Shown: positions 25,651-35,174, counted from the stretch's first letter. The stretch: DNA of 64,000 nt from Allohoeflea poritis (GCF_027889715.1 NZ_JAPJZH010000016.1:1-64000), one strand, 5' to 3'. The notes: generated by a model not told the origin, from the letters alone. Translations and numbers: made by a program.

Positions 25651-26310
25651 TCAAGCGATGAGTTCGGACAGCCGTGCGTATCCGGCTTCAATGTCGGATG
25701 TGATCCAGTTGGAAGCCTCGAATGGCTTCTCTGCTTCAAGCGCTGCCAGCAGGGCGTTGTGATTGCTGATACCTGCCCTGCTAATCGAGAATTCCGGATA
25801 AAGAAGGTTGAGAGACGGCCCTATGCGCATCCAACACGACTCGATCATTTGAACCGCGTACATGAAGCCGCTGCAACGGTAGATCAAAAAGTGAAACTCC
25901 TCGTTTTGTCTCAACACTTCTCGAAAGTTTCCCCGGTTCATTGATTTCTCGAGACGGTTTTGGATCCTGTGCAGTTGCGAGACCTGAGGTTTTGATAACC
26001 TTTGCGCACCGAGATCTGTAACCAGAGGCTCCAAGCGTTTACGTATGGCGGTGACCTCCTCCAGCGCATGGCGATTCAGAACCGGCACCACGACGGTTTT
26101 TGGTCCCTCATATTCGAGAGCTCCTTCAATAATCAGTCTGCCGACCGCTTCCCGGGCCGGAGTGAAGCTTACCTGCGCAGCGTCGGCGATCGCGCGGATC
26201 GTGACCTTTTCGCCGGGTTTGTAGACACCGGTCATCAAAGCGCGTCGTAGCTCCAGATAAACTCGAGCACTGAGGCTGTTTTCGCGCTTTACCGGTCTAA
26301 TTGTGGACAT
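25651..26310 (-). CDS. GntR-family transcriptional regulator, FCD domain
   Basis: A 219-residue regulator of the FadR subfamily. The N-terminal winged helix is at about residues 8-70 (LSARVYLELRRALMTGVYKPGEKVTIRAIADA, broken up by the expected turn), and the C-terminal all-helical FCD domain holds Asp/His metal or acid ligands (LRQNEEFHFLIYRCSG). An ATG at 26310 is used; a TTG at 26337 is possible. It heads the minus-strand operon and is divergent from the binding-protein gene. Four TGATACATCAA sites around it define its likely regulon. Confidence 0.82.
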   Translation of the reverse strand: MSTIRPVKRENSLSARVYLELRRALMTGVYKPGEKVTIRAIADAAQVSFTPAREAVGRLIIEGALEYEGPKTVVVPVLNRHALEEVTAIRKRLEPLVTDLGAQRLSKPQVSQLHRIQNRLEKSMNRGNFREVLRQNEEFHFLIYRCSGFMYAVQMIESCWMRIGPSLNLLYPEFSISRAGISNHNALLAALEAEKPFEASNWITSDIEAGYARLSELIA

Positions 26311-26376
26311 CTCTGAGTTTCTTGTCGTTGCTTTCAACAGCCATGATCACCGCGTGGAACGGTAAACTATGATTTT

Positions 26377-26387
26377 TGATACATCAA
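26377..26387. promoter_or_regulatory. GntR-type operator, site 2 (TGATACATCAA)
   Basis: TGATACATCAA within TTTTTGATACATCAACA, 67 bp upstream of the gntR start and 122 bp upstream of the binding-protein gene. It probably serves autoregulation of gntR. Confidence 0.6.
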
Positions 26388-26439
26388 CACACTTGCGACC
26401 GGCCCGCGCTCAAAAACCAATCCCACGCAAGTGCCTCTC

Positions 26440-26477
26440 TTGACAATTTTCGATGTATAATATTTGATACATCAAAA
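26440..26477 (+). promoter_or_regulatory. Promoter with GntR-type operator, site 3
   Basis: A TTGACA box at 26440-26445 is followed by an extended inverted repeat, GATGTAT (26452-26458) and ATACATC (26467-26473), flanked by TTTT and AAAA. The TGATACATCAA core is at 26465-26475. The operator covers the expected -10 region, about 17 nt after TTGACA, so a bound regulator would block initiation. The binding-protein ATG is 22 nt further on. Confidence 0.65.
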
Positions 26478-26498
26478 TTGAATGGGAGGATAAATGAC

Positions 26499-27584
26499 AT
26501 GATCTGGATTGGCAAACATCAGCTTGTCGGCATAAGCGCTGCCGCGTTTTCCTTGGCGCTGGGAACGGCCTTTGCGCCAACCGATGTGCGCGCCGAGGAC
26601 GACGTTCTGGTGATGGCGGCTACGGGCGGCAGCTATCAAAATCTTATGAAGGAACACATTTTTGATCCCTTCACGGAAGAAACGGGAATCAAGGTGGTGT
26701 TCGTATCGGGCTCAATTGGCGAGCGTTGGGCCAAGATCGAGGCAATGACCAATGCCGGCAATTTTGAATGGGACCTGATGGAATCCGGCGCGGGTGACAT
26801 CTTCAATCCCGCACGCACCAAGTTCCTGGAAAATCTAGGCGAAAACTGTGCGAAGGTACCCAAGGCCTACACGGATGGATTGCCCACGACCTGCGCCGAA
26901 TACGGCGTGCTCGTTGGCGTCGGCTCAACGCAGCTGACTGTCAACACCGATGCCTTCGGAGCTTCATATCCTACGACATGGAAGGATTTCTGGGATGTCG
27001 AGACATATCCCGGGCCCCGCGCGCTTCAGAACTTCGGATCGCCCTGGAGGGTCCTGGTCGGCGCTCTGACAGCGGATGGCGTGAGCAAAGAAGATCTCTT
27101 TCCGTTGGATCTCGATCGTGCTTTTGCAAAGCTCGATGAAATCAAACCCCAGATACAACTGTGGTGGAACTCCGGAGACCAAATTCAGCGTGCTTTCCGC
27201 GAGGAAGAAGTCACGTTCGGCATGATCTGGGGAACGAGACTAGCTTTCCTGAAGCAGGAGGGAGTGCCGCTGAAACCTCTGTGGGATGGTGCAACGCTCA
27301 ATGAGGCGCACTGGGTTGTCTTCAAGGACGGGCCGCACAAGGACGTCGCGCTCAAGTTCTTAAACTGGCTCTATGACAACCCACAAGCGCAGTACAACTT
27401 CACCGTCGCAGGCTCAATCTCGCCGGCAACCAAGTCGGCAGTCGAATTTTTCAAACCGGAAGAACAGGTGGACCAGCCCGGCCATCCGGACAATGTAGGC
27501 GGAATCCTCCCGGTCGACTACAAGTACCTTGCAGATAACCACGAGGCGATCCTAGAGCGCTGGAATACCTGGTTGGCTAACTGA
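26499..27584 (+). CDS. Spermidine/putrescine-type periplasmic binding protein (PotD-like)
   Basis: A 361-residue ABC receptor. GGGAGGA at 26484-26490 selects the ATG at 26499, giving a Sec signal (MIWIGKHQLVGISAAAFSLA, cleavage near VRA-ED). ATGGSYQNLMKEHIFDPF and the later NEAHWVVFKDGPHKDVALKF are typical of PotD-type receptors for polyamines, opines or amino-acid derivatives. The matching ATPase and permeases are encoded 4.5 kb away on the other strand (30295-33106) under a copy of the same operator. A strong terminator follows. Confidence 0.88.
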   Translation: MIWIGKHQLVGISAAAFSLALGTAFAPTDVRAEDDVLVMAATGGSYQNLMKEHIFDPFTEETGIKVVFVSGSIGERWAKIEAMTNAGNFEWDLMESGAGDIFNPARTKFLENLGENCAKVPKAYTDGLPTTCAEYGVLVGVGSTQLTVNTDAFGASYPTTWKDFWDVETYPGPRALQNFGSPWRVLVGALTADGVSKEDLFPLDLDRAFAKLDEIKPQIQLWWNSGDQIQRAFREEEVTFGMIWGTRLAFLKQEGVPLKPLWDGATLNEAHWVVFKDGPHKDVALKFLNWLYDNPQAQYNFTVAGSISPATKSAVEFFKPEEQVDQPGHPDNVGGILPVDYKYLADNHEAILERWNTWLAN

Positions 27585-27608
27585 CGGGTATTGTCGTCAC
27601 AACTGATG

Positions 27609-27640
27609 GGCCCGAAGGATGATCTCCTTCGGGCCTTTTT
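27609..27640 (+). terminator. Intrinsic terminator after the binding-protein gene
   Basis: GGCCCGAAGGA (27609-27619) and TCCTTCGGGCC (27625-27635) form a perfect 11-bp stem with a 5-nt loop, followed by TTTTT. It should end most transcripts before the cyclase gene. Confidence 0.9.
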
Positions 27641-27774
27641 CGTGGTGTGTCCGCACCATTCGACTGGTTGTGTTAGCCTAATGGCAACCCGGAGGGTATG
27701 GGCTCTGCAGTCTCGATTCCCTACGGGCCGCGATGCAGGGAGACGACGGCTCAACCCAAACAAAGAGCACCGAT

Positions 27775-28791
27775 ATGAGATGGAAGCACAGGCCCGAGGG
27801 TTCAAACTGGGGCGAATTCGGCGCCGATGACCAGCTTGGGAGACTGAACCTTATCGACGATGCTTGCAGGCTGCGGGCTGCAAGGGAGATCAGGTCCGGA
27901 AAGAGTTTCTGCCTGAGCCTGCCTTTGGACGTTCCCGAAACAGGTTTCTCCGAGTTGAGAAAAAGACCTGTGCAACATTTTGCGCAACGGGCAAACGGCC
28001 AGGTTAACGTGAATTATCCGCTGCGAAACGAAGACCCCAGATACACGGACATCGTCTCGGACGACCAGTTCACGATCTCGACGCAATACTCCACTCAATG
28101 GGACGCGCTTGCCCATGTCGGCAGCGCTTTTGATGTCGAAGGGGACGGGATCCCGAGGCCGGTTTATTACAACGGGTATCGCGCGGGCACCGACGTGGTG
28201 AGCCCGCGTGACGATTCCGGACTAGCTGGCGCACATGCACTGTCGGTTGATGTCATGGCTCAACACACAATGCAGGGAAGAGGGATCATGATTGACCTGG
28301 CCGGACGCGTGGGAAATCGCGAATTGCTTGTCGGCTTTGCGCAGGTAGCAGCCATTGTCGACGAGGAAAAAATTACGGTAGGATCCGGCGACATCCTCTG
28401 TTTCCATACCGGGTTTGGCGACGCGCTCGCCAGAAGCACGCATGACAAATCGGTGGATGTGGACCCAAGGCGGTATCCAAGCCTTGACGGCAGAGATGCT
28501 CGACTTTGCGATTGGATCGACAAATCCGGCGTTGCTGCGATCGCAGCCGACAACGTTGCCGTGGAAGCCTATCCCAATATAGGTCCGGCGCAGTCCAAAC
28601 CCTGCGCGGGGTTGCCGCTCCACGAGCATTGTCTTTTCAAGCTCGGCATCCCCTTGGGAGAGCTGTGGTATCTGACCGAGCTGAGAAACTGGCTGAAGGA
28701 AAATTCACGCAACAGATTCTTTCTGACATGCCCCCCGCTGCGCCTGCCGCGCGCGTTCGGGTCGCCGGTCACGCCTGTCGCGACGGTTTGA
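27775..28791 (+). CDS. Cyclase-family protein (kynurenine-formamidase-like metal hydrolase)
   Basis: A 338-residue protein with the cyclase-family active-site variant STQWDALAH, in which Asp and His would bind metal, and later LHEHCLFKLGIPLGE. Members hydrolyse formamides, lactones or cyclic amides; the group also includes isatin hydrolase. The ATG at 27775 begins RWKHRPEGSNWGEFGADDQLG, a usual start for the long subgroup. It is convergent with the M81 gene, 2 bp apart. It belongs to the cluster marked by GntR operators, but it follows a terminator, so its expression may depend on partial readthrough or its own promoter. Confidence 0.8.
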   Translation: MRWKHRPEGSNWGEFGADDQLGRLNLIDDACRLRAAREIRSGKSFCLSLPLDVPETGFSELRKRPVQHFAQRANGQVNVNYPLRNEDPRYTDIVSDDQFTISTQYSTQWDALAHVGSAFDVEGDGIPRPVYYNGYRAGTDVVSPRDDSGLAGAHALSVDVMAQHTMQGRGIMIDLAGRVGNRELLVGFAQVAAIVDEEKITVGSGDILCFHTGFGDALARSTHDKSVDVDPRRYPSLDGRDARLCDWIDKSGVAAIAADNVAVEAYPNIGPAQSKPCAGLPLHEHCLFKLGIPLGELWYLTELRNWLKENSRNRFFLTCPPLRLPRAFGSPVTPVATV

Positions 28792-28793
28792 AC

Positions 28794-30290
28794 CTACGCG
28801 GTGCTTTTGCGCCAATATCGAATGTCTCGCGCGCCGATCTCGTCGTTCTCGGGATACACATCCGTTCTCTTGCGGAAGGGTAGCGTGCCGGCGACGTAGT
28901 TCGAGACGCCGGGCGTGTCGGCGACGATGCACGGTCCGACATCGGCGAACGACAGTTTGAAGTGATAGCCCGATTTCGTTACGACCAGATCGAAGTCGTT
29001 GAGCCGGACCCCTTGGCTCTCGAAAGCCGCCGGATCTTGCGTGAAACCCGGCTTCGATGTCGCCAAGACCGTCAGGTTGTTAGACTGCAACACAGCGGTC
29101 GGCCCCAGGCTGGATGGCTCGTTCGCCATGAACGGTCCTTTGTTTATGAACTCACCGTCCCCGAGTCTGTTTACCGCCCACGCCGCCTCCAACGATTGCG
29201 TCCCCCGTGACAGCCCCCCACCGATCGCTCTTTCGAGAATGGCACCCTCCCCGGCGACCCGCGCGGCATCGACGGTGTCGGGGTCGGTCATCGGTATGAC
29301 GGCGCGCACATCGCGAGCCTGCTCAACCATCACCCGCGCGATGTAGGTGCCGTCGCCGGGGGCGCCCGCCAGAACGCGATCGCCTTGATCGCCGACGATG
29401 ACGGGCTCGTTGGCCGATGACTGTCGTATTCTTCGCAGGATCTCCGGCAGAGCCACGAAGTTCGGCGAGAAGTCGTGCCTTGATTCCCAGATGAGGCCGG
29501 AAAGTTGCTCAAGCGCGTGGGACACCGCGCGTTTTTGTTCTGGCGCATGCATGATGGTCACGCATTGGCCGGTATGCGCGGCGTCCACCAGGGAGGTCGT
29601 GTTGAAGATCGAGATGTCGTGGATCCGCGCGTTTTCGCTTTCCAACTTACGAGCCCGAGCGTGAATTTTCCTGAGGGGGTCCGATGCGGTCTCAAGGCCG
29701 GCGCCCACAAGCAGCGGAACCCAAGCCGCGGATGAAACGATCGCGGCTCGCGAGGTCAGCATATCGTGCAGCAAACCGCTCGCCTTGGCGCCGGCCAAGT
29801 CATAATCGGTATGCGGGTTTTCCTTGCAAGCAATCAGGATGTCCGCTTTTTCGAGCATCCTGGGCGTAACGTGGCCGTGCAGGTCCAGGTCGGCGGCAAT
29901 GGGAATGTCTGCTCCAACCGTCGCACGAATCGCCGACAAAAGATCACCCTCCATGTCGTCAAGTGACGTCGACATCATCGCACCATGCAGATCAAGGTAG
30001 ACGGCGTCCGGTTCGCAAACGCCTATTTCCATGAGAAAGCGGCGCTTCAGTTCCTGGTATGCATTATCCGTGATCGGGCCGCCCGGCGCTGCAACGGCGG
30101 AAAACCCATGCACCAATTCATGGCCTCGGCTCCACAGAAGTTGTGCCGCAGCGGCCAATCCCGTGTTGGAACTTGCAAGCTTCGCCGCCAGATCATCGCC
30201 GGCGACAATGGTGAAATTGTCCAATTCCGTGGCAAGAGTGCTGAAGCTGTTTGCTTCATGAAACATCCCGCCCAGATAAACGCGTGCCAT
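28794..30290 (-). CDS. M81-family metallopeptidase, MlrC (microcystinase C)-like
   Basis: A 498-residue protein of the M81/DUF1485 family. The N-terminal zinc motif is GGMFHEANSFS, with YLDLHGAMMS and DLDLHGHVT further on, and the C-terminal domain contains VVTKSGYHFKLSFADVGP. MlrC degrades linear microcystin fragments, but most relatives sit beside amino-acid or peptide transporters and have unknown substrates. It begins 4 bp after the PotC-like permease gene and is probably the last gene of that operon, pointing to hydrolysis of the imported compound. Confidence 0.88.
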   Translation of the reverse strand: MARVYLGGMFHEANSFSTLATELDNFTIVAGDDLAAKLASSNTGLAAAAQLLWSRGHELVHGFSAVAAPGGPITDNAYQELKRRFLMEIGVCEPDAVYLDLHGAMMSTSLDDMEGDLLSAIRATVGADIPIAADLDLHGHVTPRMLEKADILIACKENPHTDYDLAGAKASGLLHDMLTSRAAIVSSAAWVPLLVGAGLETASDPLRKIHARARKLESENARIHDISIFNTTSLVDAAHTGQCVTIMHAPEQKRAVSHALEQLSGLIWESRHDFSPNFVALPEILRRIRQSSANEPVIVGDQGDRVLAGAPGDGTYIARVMVEQARDVRAVIPMTDPDTVDAARVAGEGAILERAIGGGLSRGTQSLEAAWAVNRLGDGEFINKGPFMANEPSSLGPTAVLQSNNLTVLATSKPGFTQDPAAFESQGVRLNDFDLVVTKSGYHFKLSFADVGPCIVADTPGVSNYVAGTLPFRKRTDVYPENDEIGARDIRYWRKSTA

Positions 30291-30294
30291 TGAT

Positions 30295-31083
30295 TTAGCC
30301 GCGCTGCCGGTTTTGCAAAAAATGTACGGCCGTCATCAGAAGCAGAGAAGCGCCGACAATCACCGTCGACACCGCTGCGATGATCGGCGTCAGGTTGAAA
30401 TCAATGTCTTCGAACATCTTTCGGGTGATGGTCTTGCCCTCCAGTCCGGAAATGAAGAAAGCGACAGTCGCTTCATCGAACGATGTCAGGAAGGCGAACA
30501 CCGCGCCAGCAGCGACGCCTGGTACGATTCCAGGAAGCATCACATGATAGAATGTCTGAATGCTGTTTGCGCCGCAGCTTTGCGCGGCAAGTTCCAGCAT
30601 CGGGTCAAATCTCTGGAGCGCGGCCGAGACGGTCAGCACCACGAACGGAACCGCCAGAAGCGTGTGCGCGATCAGAAAACCATAGAAGTTTCCCGTCAGA
30701 CGCAAAGGCGCGAAGAAAAGATAGAGTGCAACGGCAATTACAATATGCGGAATGATCATCGGGCTGAGCGTTAGCGCATAGATCAGCGACTTGCCGGGCA
30801 GTCGGCCTCGAACCAGGGCGATCGACGCCATTGTTCCGATCGCGGTCGCTGCCAGGGTGGTCGCGCACGCAACTTTGAGACTGAACCAGGTCGCGCCCAT
30901 CCACTCTTCGTCGCCGAAATAGGCCACAAACCAGTCCAGCGTGAACCCTTTGGGTGGAAATTCCAAATAGTTGGACGTCCCGACCGACATCGGAAAAACA
31001 ATCAATGTGGGAAGGACCATTAGAAACAGAGCCAACGCAATGAAGCTCGCGAAAAGGATCTTTGCTGCAATACTAGTACGCAC
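30295..31083 (-). CDS. Spermidine/putrescine-type ABC permease, PotC-like
   Basis: A 262-residue inner-membrane permease with about six spans and an EAA-type loop (ELAAQSCGANSIQTF, then VMLPGIVPG). It pairs with the PotB-like gene 44 bp upstream. PotC-type permeases work with PotD-like receptors such as the one at 26499. Operon order is ATPase, PotB, PotC, then the M81 hydrolase. Confidence 0.88.
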   Translation of the reverse strand: MRTSIAAKILFASFIALALFLMVLPTLIVFPMSVGTSNYLEFPPKGFTLDWFVAYFGDEEWMGATWFSLKVACATTLAATAIGTMASIALVRGRLPGKSLIYALTLSPMIIPHIVIAVALYLFFAPLRLTGNFYGFLIAHTLLAVPFVVLTVSAALQRFDPMLELAAQSCGANSIQTFYHVMLPGIVPGVAAGAVFAFLTSFDEATVAFFISGLEGKTITRKMFEDIDFNLTPIIAAVSTVIVGASLLLMTAVHFLQNRQRG

Positions 31084-31127
31084 AACCTTGGTCCCGCTTA
31101 GTCGTGTTCCCTCGCGCCTTGTGCCAA

Positions 31128-32009
31128 TCAGATGCCACTGCTGAATCCTCTATTCTTTGCCAACAGAGTGCGGAACATCACCGCCAAAACCACCGTCGTG
31201 ATCAAGAGTATTGTTGCCAGCGCCCCAGCAAACGGCCAATTCAATACTTGCGTGGTTTGCTGCCCGATGAGTGTCGCCATCATGAGAGAATTCGGACCGC
31301 CCACCAAAGCCGGGGTGATATAGAATCCCAAAGCCAGAATGAATGTGATCAGGCAGCCAGCGAACACCCCGGGCAAGCTGAGTGGGAAAACGACTTTCCA
31401 GAACACCTTGATGGGCGTAGCGCCCAAATTGTACGCGGCCATCGGCAAGTCGGCCGGTATGGTCTTGAGGGCACCGTAGACTGGCAGGATGAGGAACGGC
31501 AGCAGGACATGTGTCATGGCGAGTATGACCGCAAACTCTGTATAAAGCAGACGCAACGGCTCCGAGGTCACTCCGAGGTCAATCAAGAGTGTGTTGATCA
31601 GGCCCTTACGCTGCAACAGGACAATCCAGGCATACGATCTCACCAGGATACTCGTCCAAAACGGGATGAGGACACAGGCCGCAACAACCATTGACCAAGG
31701 CCGGACCAGCTTGGATATTGCATATGCGATTGGGTATCCGACAAGGAGCGCGCAAACCGTCACGATGAGCGCAATACGGAGGGTTCTTAGCAACACCGCG
31801 GTGTAAAGCGGCTCCGTTACCGCGCGCTGGTAGTGTACCAGTGTGAAGCCGTCATCGAAAAAGCTGCCAGACAGCAACTTGAATACAGGATAGGCAAACC
31901 CGACAACCAAAAGCCCGAGCCAAGGCAATATCAAAGACCATGACATACCCGCGCCGTATAGAATCCGACTATCTGAACGACCGGCATTGTGTGGTTCCTT
32001 GATCGACAT
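31128..32009 (-). CDS. Spermidine/putrescine-type ABC permease, PotB-like
   Basis: A 293-residue permease. The first span is at about residues 22-45 (LILPWLGLLVVGFAYPVFKL) and the EAA-type loop reads DLPMAAYNLGATPIKVF followed by VVFPLSLPG. It lies 5 bp after the ATPase stop. It forms the membrane channel together with the PotC-like protein. The substrate is inferred only as a small cation or amino-acid derivative. Confidence 0.88.
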   Translation of the reverse strand: MSIKEPHNAGRSDSRILYGAGMSWSLILPWLGLLVVGFAYPVFKLLSGSFFDDGFTLVHYQRAVTEPLYTAVLLRTLRIALIVTVCALLVGYPIAYAISKLVRPWSMVVAACVLIPFWTSILVRSYAWIVLLQRKGLINTLLIDLGVTSEPLRLLYTEFAVILAMTHVLLPFLILPVYGALKTIPADLPMAAYNLGATPIKVFWKVVFPLSLPGVFAGCLITFILALGFYITPALVGGPNSLMMATLIGQQTTQVLNWPFAGALATILLITTVVLAVMFRTLLAKNRGFSSGI

Positions 32010-32014
32010 GTCTC

Positions 32015-33106
32015 TTAATTCTCATCCGGGCCATGCGCAAAGAGCGAAGTCCTTGAACCATCGAATTCGAGGTAAGCGACCTCGCCGGGTTTGTAGGACG
32101 CATCTGCTTCGGTCTGCACATAAACAACCTCGTCTTCGGGCCCTACAATGACCTGAACCATGGTCATCGAGCCCATGAAAACACATTGATGTATGGTGCC
32201 TTCGAGCAGGGTCCCGCTCGTCTCGTTGCGCCTCGACAATGCGATTGTCTCCGGCCTCGCAGCTATTTTCATCGGACGTTCGGGGTCGGGTGTCGACACC
32301 GCCAGATTTTGGATGGAAAACCTGTTTCCCCCGGCTGTCTTGAGAAGCGCTCCCGATGCCGTCTGGTCGACATACGTCACCTCGATCAGGTTCATTTTGC
32401 CAACAAAGTCTGCCACAAAAGGAGAACCGGGCTCCCTATACAGGGTTTTGGGGTCTGCTATTTGCTGCATTTCACCATGATTCATAACCGCGACACGGTC
32501 GGACATGGTGAGTGCTTCTTCTTGATCATGGGTGACGTACACCATTGTAACACCAAGTGATTGCTGGAGATTCTTGATCTCGAATTGCATCTCTTCGCGA
32601 AGTTTTTTATCCAAAGCACCCAGCGGCTCATCCATGAGCAAGACCGGCGGCTCGAACACCAACGCACGGGCGACAGCCACCCTTTGTTGCTGTCCGCCTG
32701 AGAGTTGGATTGGCAATCTCGAGCCCAAATCCCTCAACTTCACAAGGTCGAGCGCTTGCCCTACGCGAGATTCGATCTCAGACCGGCGAAGTTTTCGCAT
32801 TTTCAATGGAAAAGCGATGTTTTCGAACACGGTCATATGCGGAAAAAGGGCGTATTTCTGAAACACCATACCAATGCCGCGCCTGTTTGCCGGCACGGCC
32901 GTTACATCTTCATCGCCGATCAGGATCTTGCCGGACGTCGGCTGCAAGAAGCCGGCGACCATCATCAGGAGGGTCGATTTGCCGGAGCCCGACGGCCCCA
33001 ACAGAGACAGAAATTCGCCAGCTTGAATTTTCACGGTGGCGCTGCGCACCGCGTCAAAACCACCAAATGACTTCCAGACGTCTTTGATCTCAACAGATTG
33101 ACCCAA
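32015..33106 (-). CDS. Spermidine/putrescine-type ABC ATPase, PotA-like
   Basis: A 363-residue ATPase. Walker A GPSGSGKST is at about 35-43, followed by signature LSGGQQQRVAVARA, Walker B LLMDEPLGALDKKLR, the H-loop VYVTHDQEEALT, and a TOBE domain from about 280 (IAARPETIALSRR). It is the first gene of the operon. A GntR-type operator lies 60-70 bp upstream, linking it to the binding protein and enzymes at 22.4-27.6 kb. Confidence 0.9.
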   Translation of the reverse strand: MGQSVEIKDVWKSFGGFDAVRSATVKIQAGEFLSLLGPSGSGKSTLLMMVAGFLQPTSGKILIGDEDVTAVPANRRGIGMVFQKYALFPHMTVFENIAFPLKMRKLRRSEIESRVGQALDLVKLRDLGSRLPIQLSGGQQQRVAVARALVFEPPVLLMDEPLGALDKKLREEMQFEIKNLQQSLGVTMVYVTHDQEEALTMSDRVAVMNHGEMQQIADPKTLYREPGSPFVADFVGKMNLIEVTYVDQTASGALLKTAGGNRFSIQNLAVSTPDPERPMKIAARPETIALSRRNETSGTLLEGTIHQCVFMGSMTMVQVIVGPEDEVVYVQTEADASYKPGEVAYLEFDGSRTSLFAHGPDEN

Positions 33107-33162
33107 CGCTTGATGACTCCATTGACTCAGGACATGTTCTCCAAAAAGAAGCCATCTCCATA

Positions 33163-33177
33163 TTTTGATACATCAAA
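33163..33177. promoter_or_regulatory. GntR-type operator, site 4
   Basis: TTTTGATACATCAAA, a nearly perfect palindrome around TGATACATCA (core 33166-33176), lies 57 bp upstream of the PotA-like start. It is identical over 11 bp to the three sites next to gntR, so the transporter operon is a likely member of the same regulon. Confidence 0.65.
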
Positions 33178-33492
33178 CATCATAATTCCTTCACTTGTCA
33201 ACCATGAACGCTCTTTTGCTTTGACTGGGGCTGCCTGAAGCAACGGCCAGTACCAGGAAGACCTGCACAAACAGTGCGCCGGCGTTAAAATGACCCGTCG
33301 CAAAACCGAATCTTACCTGGCAACAGAAGGGGCTGAACCCGAGCACCTTGGGTCCAGCCGCCAAACGAGCCGTAAAGGTTGCAGACAATACGGTTCGCCG
33401 GTTTTCGAAGGGCGCAACGGCACGTCAGCTTGGTATCGCGTATCGCAAACAAATTGCCGAATTGGAGAACCCAAGATCCGGCAAGGCGTTCC
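33178..33492. other. Gap without a recognisable gene
   Basis: About 315 bp between the GntR operator and the HAD fragment. Frames on both strands (for example minus 33388-33191 and plus 33348-33677) show no motif I recognise and overlap each other. With the neighbouring HAD fragment, this is most simply read as decayed sequence at a recombination scar. Confidence 0.4.
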
Positions 33493-33726
33493 TCAAGAAC
33501 AAAAAGCGGTCGGGACCGTTTTCAGAAGGTCTTCAAACCGGTCGATCACGATCGGCGCGCCTGCATGCTGAAGTCGTTCGGTATGATTGTCGTCGCAGTG
33601 AGCTCCGCCAACGAAGCCAATCGGCTGCATGCCGGCTGCAACGGCGGCCTCCACGCCGGCGGTGCTATCTTCGATGACGATGCATCGCTCCGGTGCCGTT
33701 TTCATTTTGCTGGCCGCATGCCTGTA
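33493..33726 (-). pseudogene. C-terminal fragment of a HAD-superfamily phosphatase
   Basis: The minus-strand frame reads [13 protein letters not shown] followed by [18 protein letters not shown], the motif III-IV region of HAD-IA phosphatases (Lys, then Asp of IEDS), and then about 45 more residues to a stop. The catalytic N-terminal DxD half is missing; upstream the frame closes with TAA. The fragment overlaps the last codons of the class V aminotransferase in another frame. It cannot be an active phosphatase and marks a deletion or recombination junction. Confidence 0.75.
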
Positions 33727-34889
33727 AGATTACGCAGAGCCTCAATGAGCCGATCAATATCGGAGGTTCTGTTGAAGTAGCTCGGAGAAATTCTAAACCG
33801 CCCGTCACGGATTGCGAGATCAACACCAGCATCTCTCAGACCGTTCTCCACTCTTGCCAAATCGATACCCGAACGGGAGAAACACAGAAGGCCAGATCGT
33901 TCTGAGCGAACCGGGGACCTGAGAGTGTCAAAGCCCAATTCCTGTAGACGCTCGGCCGCGTCATCTACAAGACCGAGGATGTGCTGCTCGATGCGTTCGC
34001 TACCGATTGACAACTGGAGCTTTACGGCTGCATCCAATCCCCAAATGCCTGGGAAGTTGGCGAGCGCCTCCTCAAATCGAGCGGCGCCATCGCGATAGAC
34101 GAGGCCATAGTCCAGATGCGCTTCGCCCTTATCCGTGCTGTGATAGCCAACATTGGGAGGCCTCAGCTGATCCAGTGCAGATTGGTTGCAGTAGAAAATA
34201 CCAGTGCCGATTGGTGCGAGCAGCCATTTGTGTCCTCCGGCTGACATGAAGTCGACGTGATACTGGCTCAGGTCCAATGCCATCGATCCAACCCATTGAA
34301 TGGCATCGAGATTAAGCAGAACGCCTTTTTGACGGCAAAGCTCACTGGTCAAAGCAAGATCGTGGCGGAACCCAGTGGAGAATTGAACCGGGCTTATGGA
34401 AACAATCCGGGTTCGCTCGTTGATTGCATCACGAACGGCATCGACGGGATAGCGGCCGTCTTGAGACCTGGCCCACCTGACCTCAACCCCGTGGCGCTCA
34501 AGATGCGTCCAGCAATAGACGTTGGAAGGGTATTCGCGATCAGGCAGGACAACGTTGTCACCGCTTCTCCAGGACAGCCCGTTCGCAACATTGCATAAGC
34601 CTTCGGTCGTGTTCTTTACGAATGCGATTTCTGATCGATGGCATCCTATCAGTCGCGCAATCCGCGATTTAATCTGTGTCTCCGCATAGTCGCACCAGTG
34701 CGGGTAATTGTTTCTTCCATGGTCCCGCACATCTTCCAAGAACCCATTGACCGCCTCGATTACGGGAGTGGACATCGGCCCTATGGACGCGTTGTTCAGA
34801 TAGCTGCGAAGCCCCGCTATGGGAAAGAGTTCAGCGACCTCCTCAAAGGTGCCCAATGCAGAGTGGTCCTCAACCGATGCCACTTCCAT
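33702..34889 (-). CDS. Class V aminotransferase (cysteine-desulfurase/isopenicillin-N-epimerase-like)
   Basis: A PLP enzyme of 395 residues. Conserved segments are the N-terminal [35 protein letters not shown] with the cofactor Asp, and [15 protein letters not shown] with the Schiff-base Lys. The ATG at 34889 has AGAGGG 10 nt upstream; the frame also has an ATG at 34949. The last codons ([10 protein letters not shown]) overlap HAD-phosphatase-derived sequence, so the natural C-terminus may have been replaced. No cysteine-desulfurase partner genes are adjacent, which suggests amino-acid catabolism. Confidence 0.82.
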   Translation of the reverse strand: MEVASVEDHSALGTFEEVAELFPIAGLRSYLNNASIGPMSTPVIEAVNGFLEDVRDHGRNNYPHWCDYAETQIKSRIARLIGCHRSEIAFVKNTTEGLCNVANGLSWRSGDNVVLPDREYPSNVYCWTHLERHGVEVRWARSQDGRYPVDAVRDAINERTRIVSISPVQFSTGFRHDLALTSELCRQKGVLLNLDAIQWVGSMALDLSQYHVDFMSAGGHKWLLAPIGTGIFYCNQSALDQLRPPNVGYHSTDKGEAHLDYGLVYRDGAARFEEALANFPGIWGLDAAVKLQLSIGSERIEQHILGLVDDAAERLQELGFDTLRSPVRSERSGLLCFSRSGIDLARVENGLRDAGVDLAIRDGRFRISPSYFNRTSDIDRLIEALRNLTGMRPAK

Positions 34890-35174
34890 AGTATTCGCAC
34901 CCTCTAATCCTGTTTTCTCCTTCCCAAAACGTGTCACGCCATATCTCATCCGCCTAATTCATAGTTTGGGGCGCCTTATGCATAAATCTTCATTTCTGCA
35001 CTGAAACTGACGGCGAAAGATGAGCCAGGGCAGAGGTCAGGGATCACCCTCATGCACGAACCGCATTTAGCGCCCCGCAATTCTCATTTGGGAGAGGCTT
35101 TGCTCCGATGTAGTTTGGGAGGTTAAGGGCGCGCCGCAGATCAGGGTGTGCACAAGACCTGCGTAGATGGGGTG

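Noticed and set aside
33191-33677. Overlapping open frames on both strands beside the HAD fragment
   Set aside because: None shows a family motif, they contradict each other by strand, and the region looks like a recombination scar.
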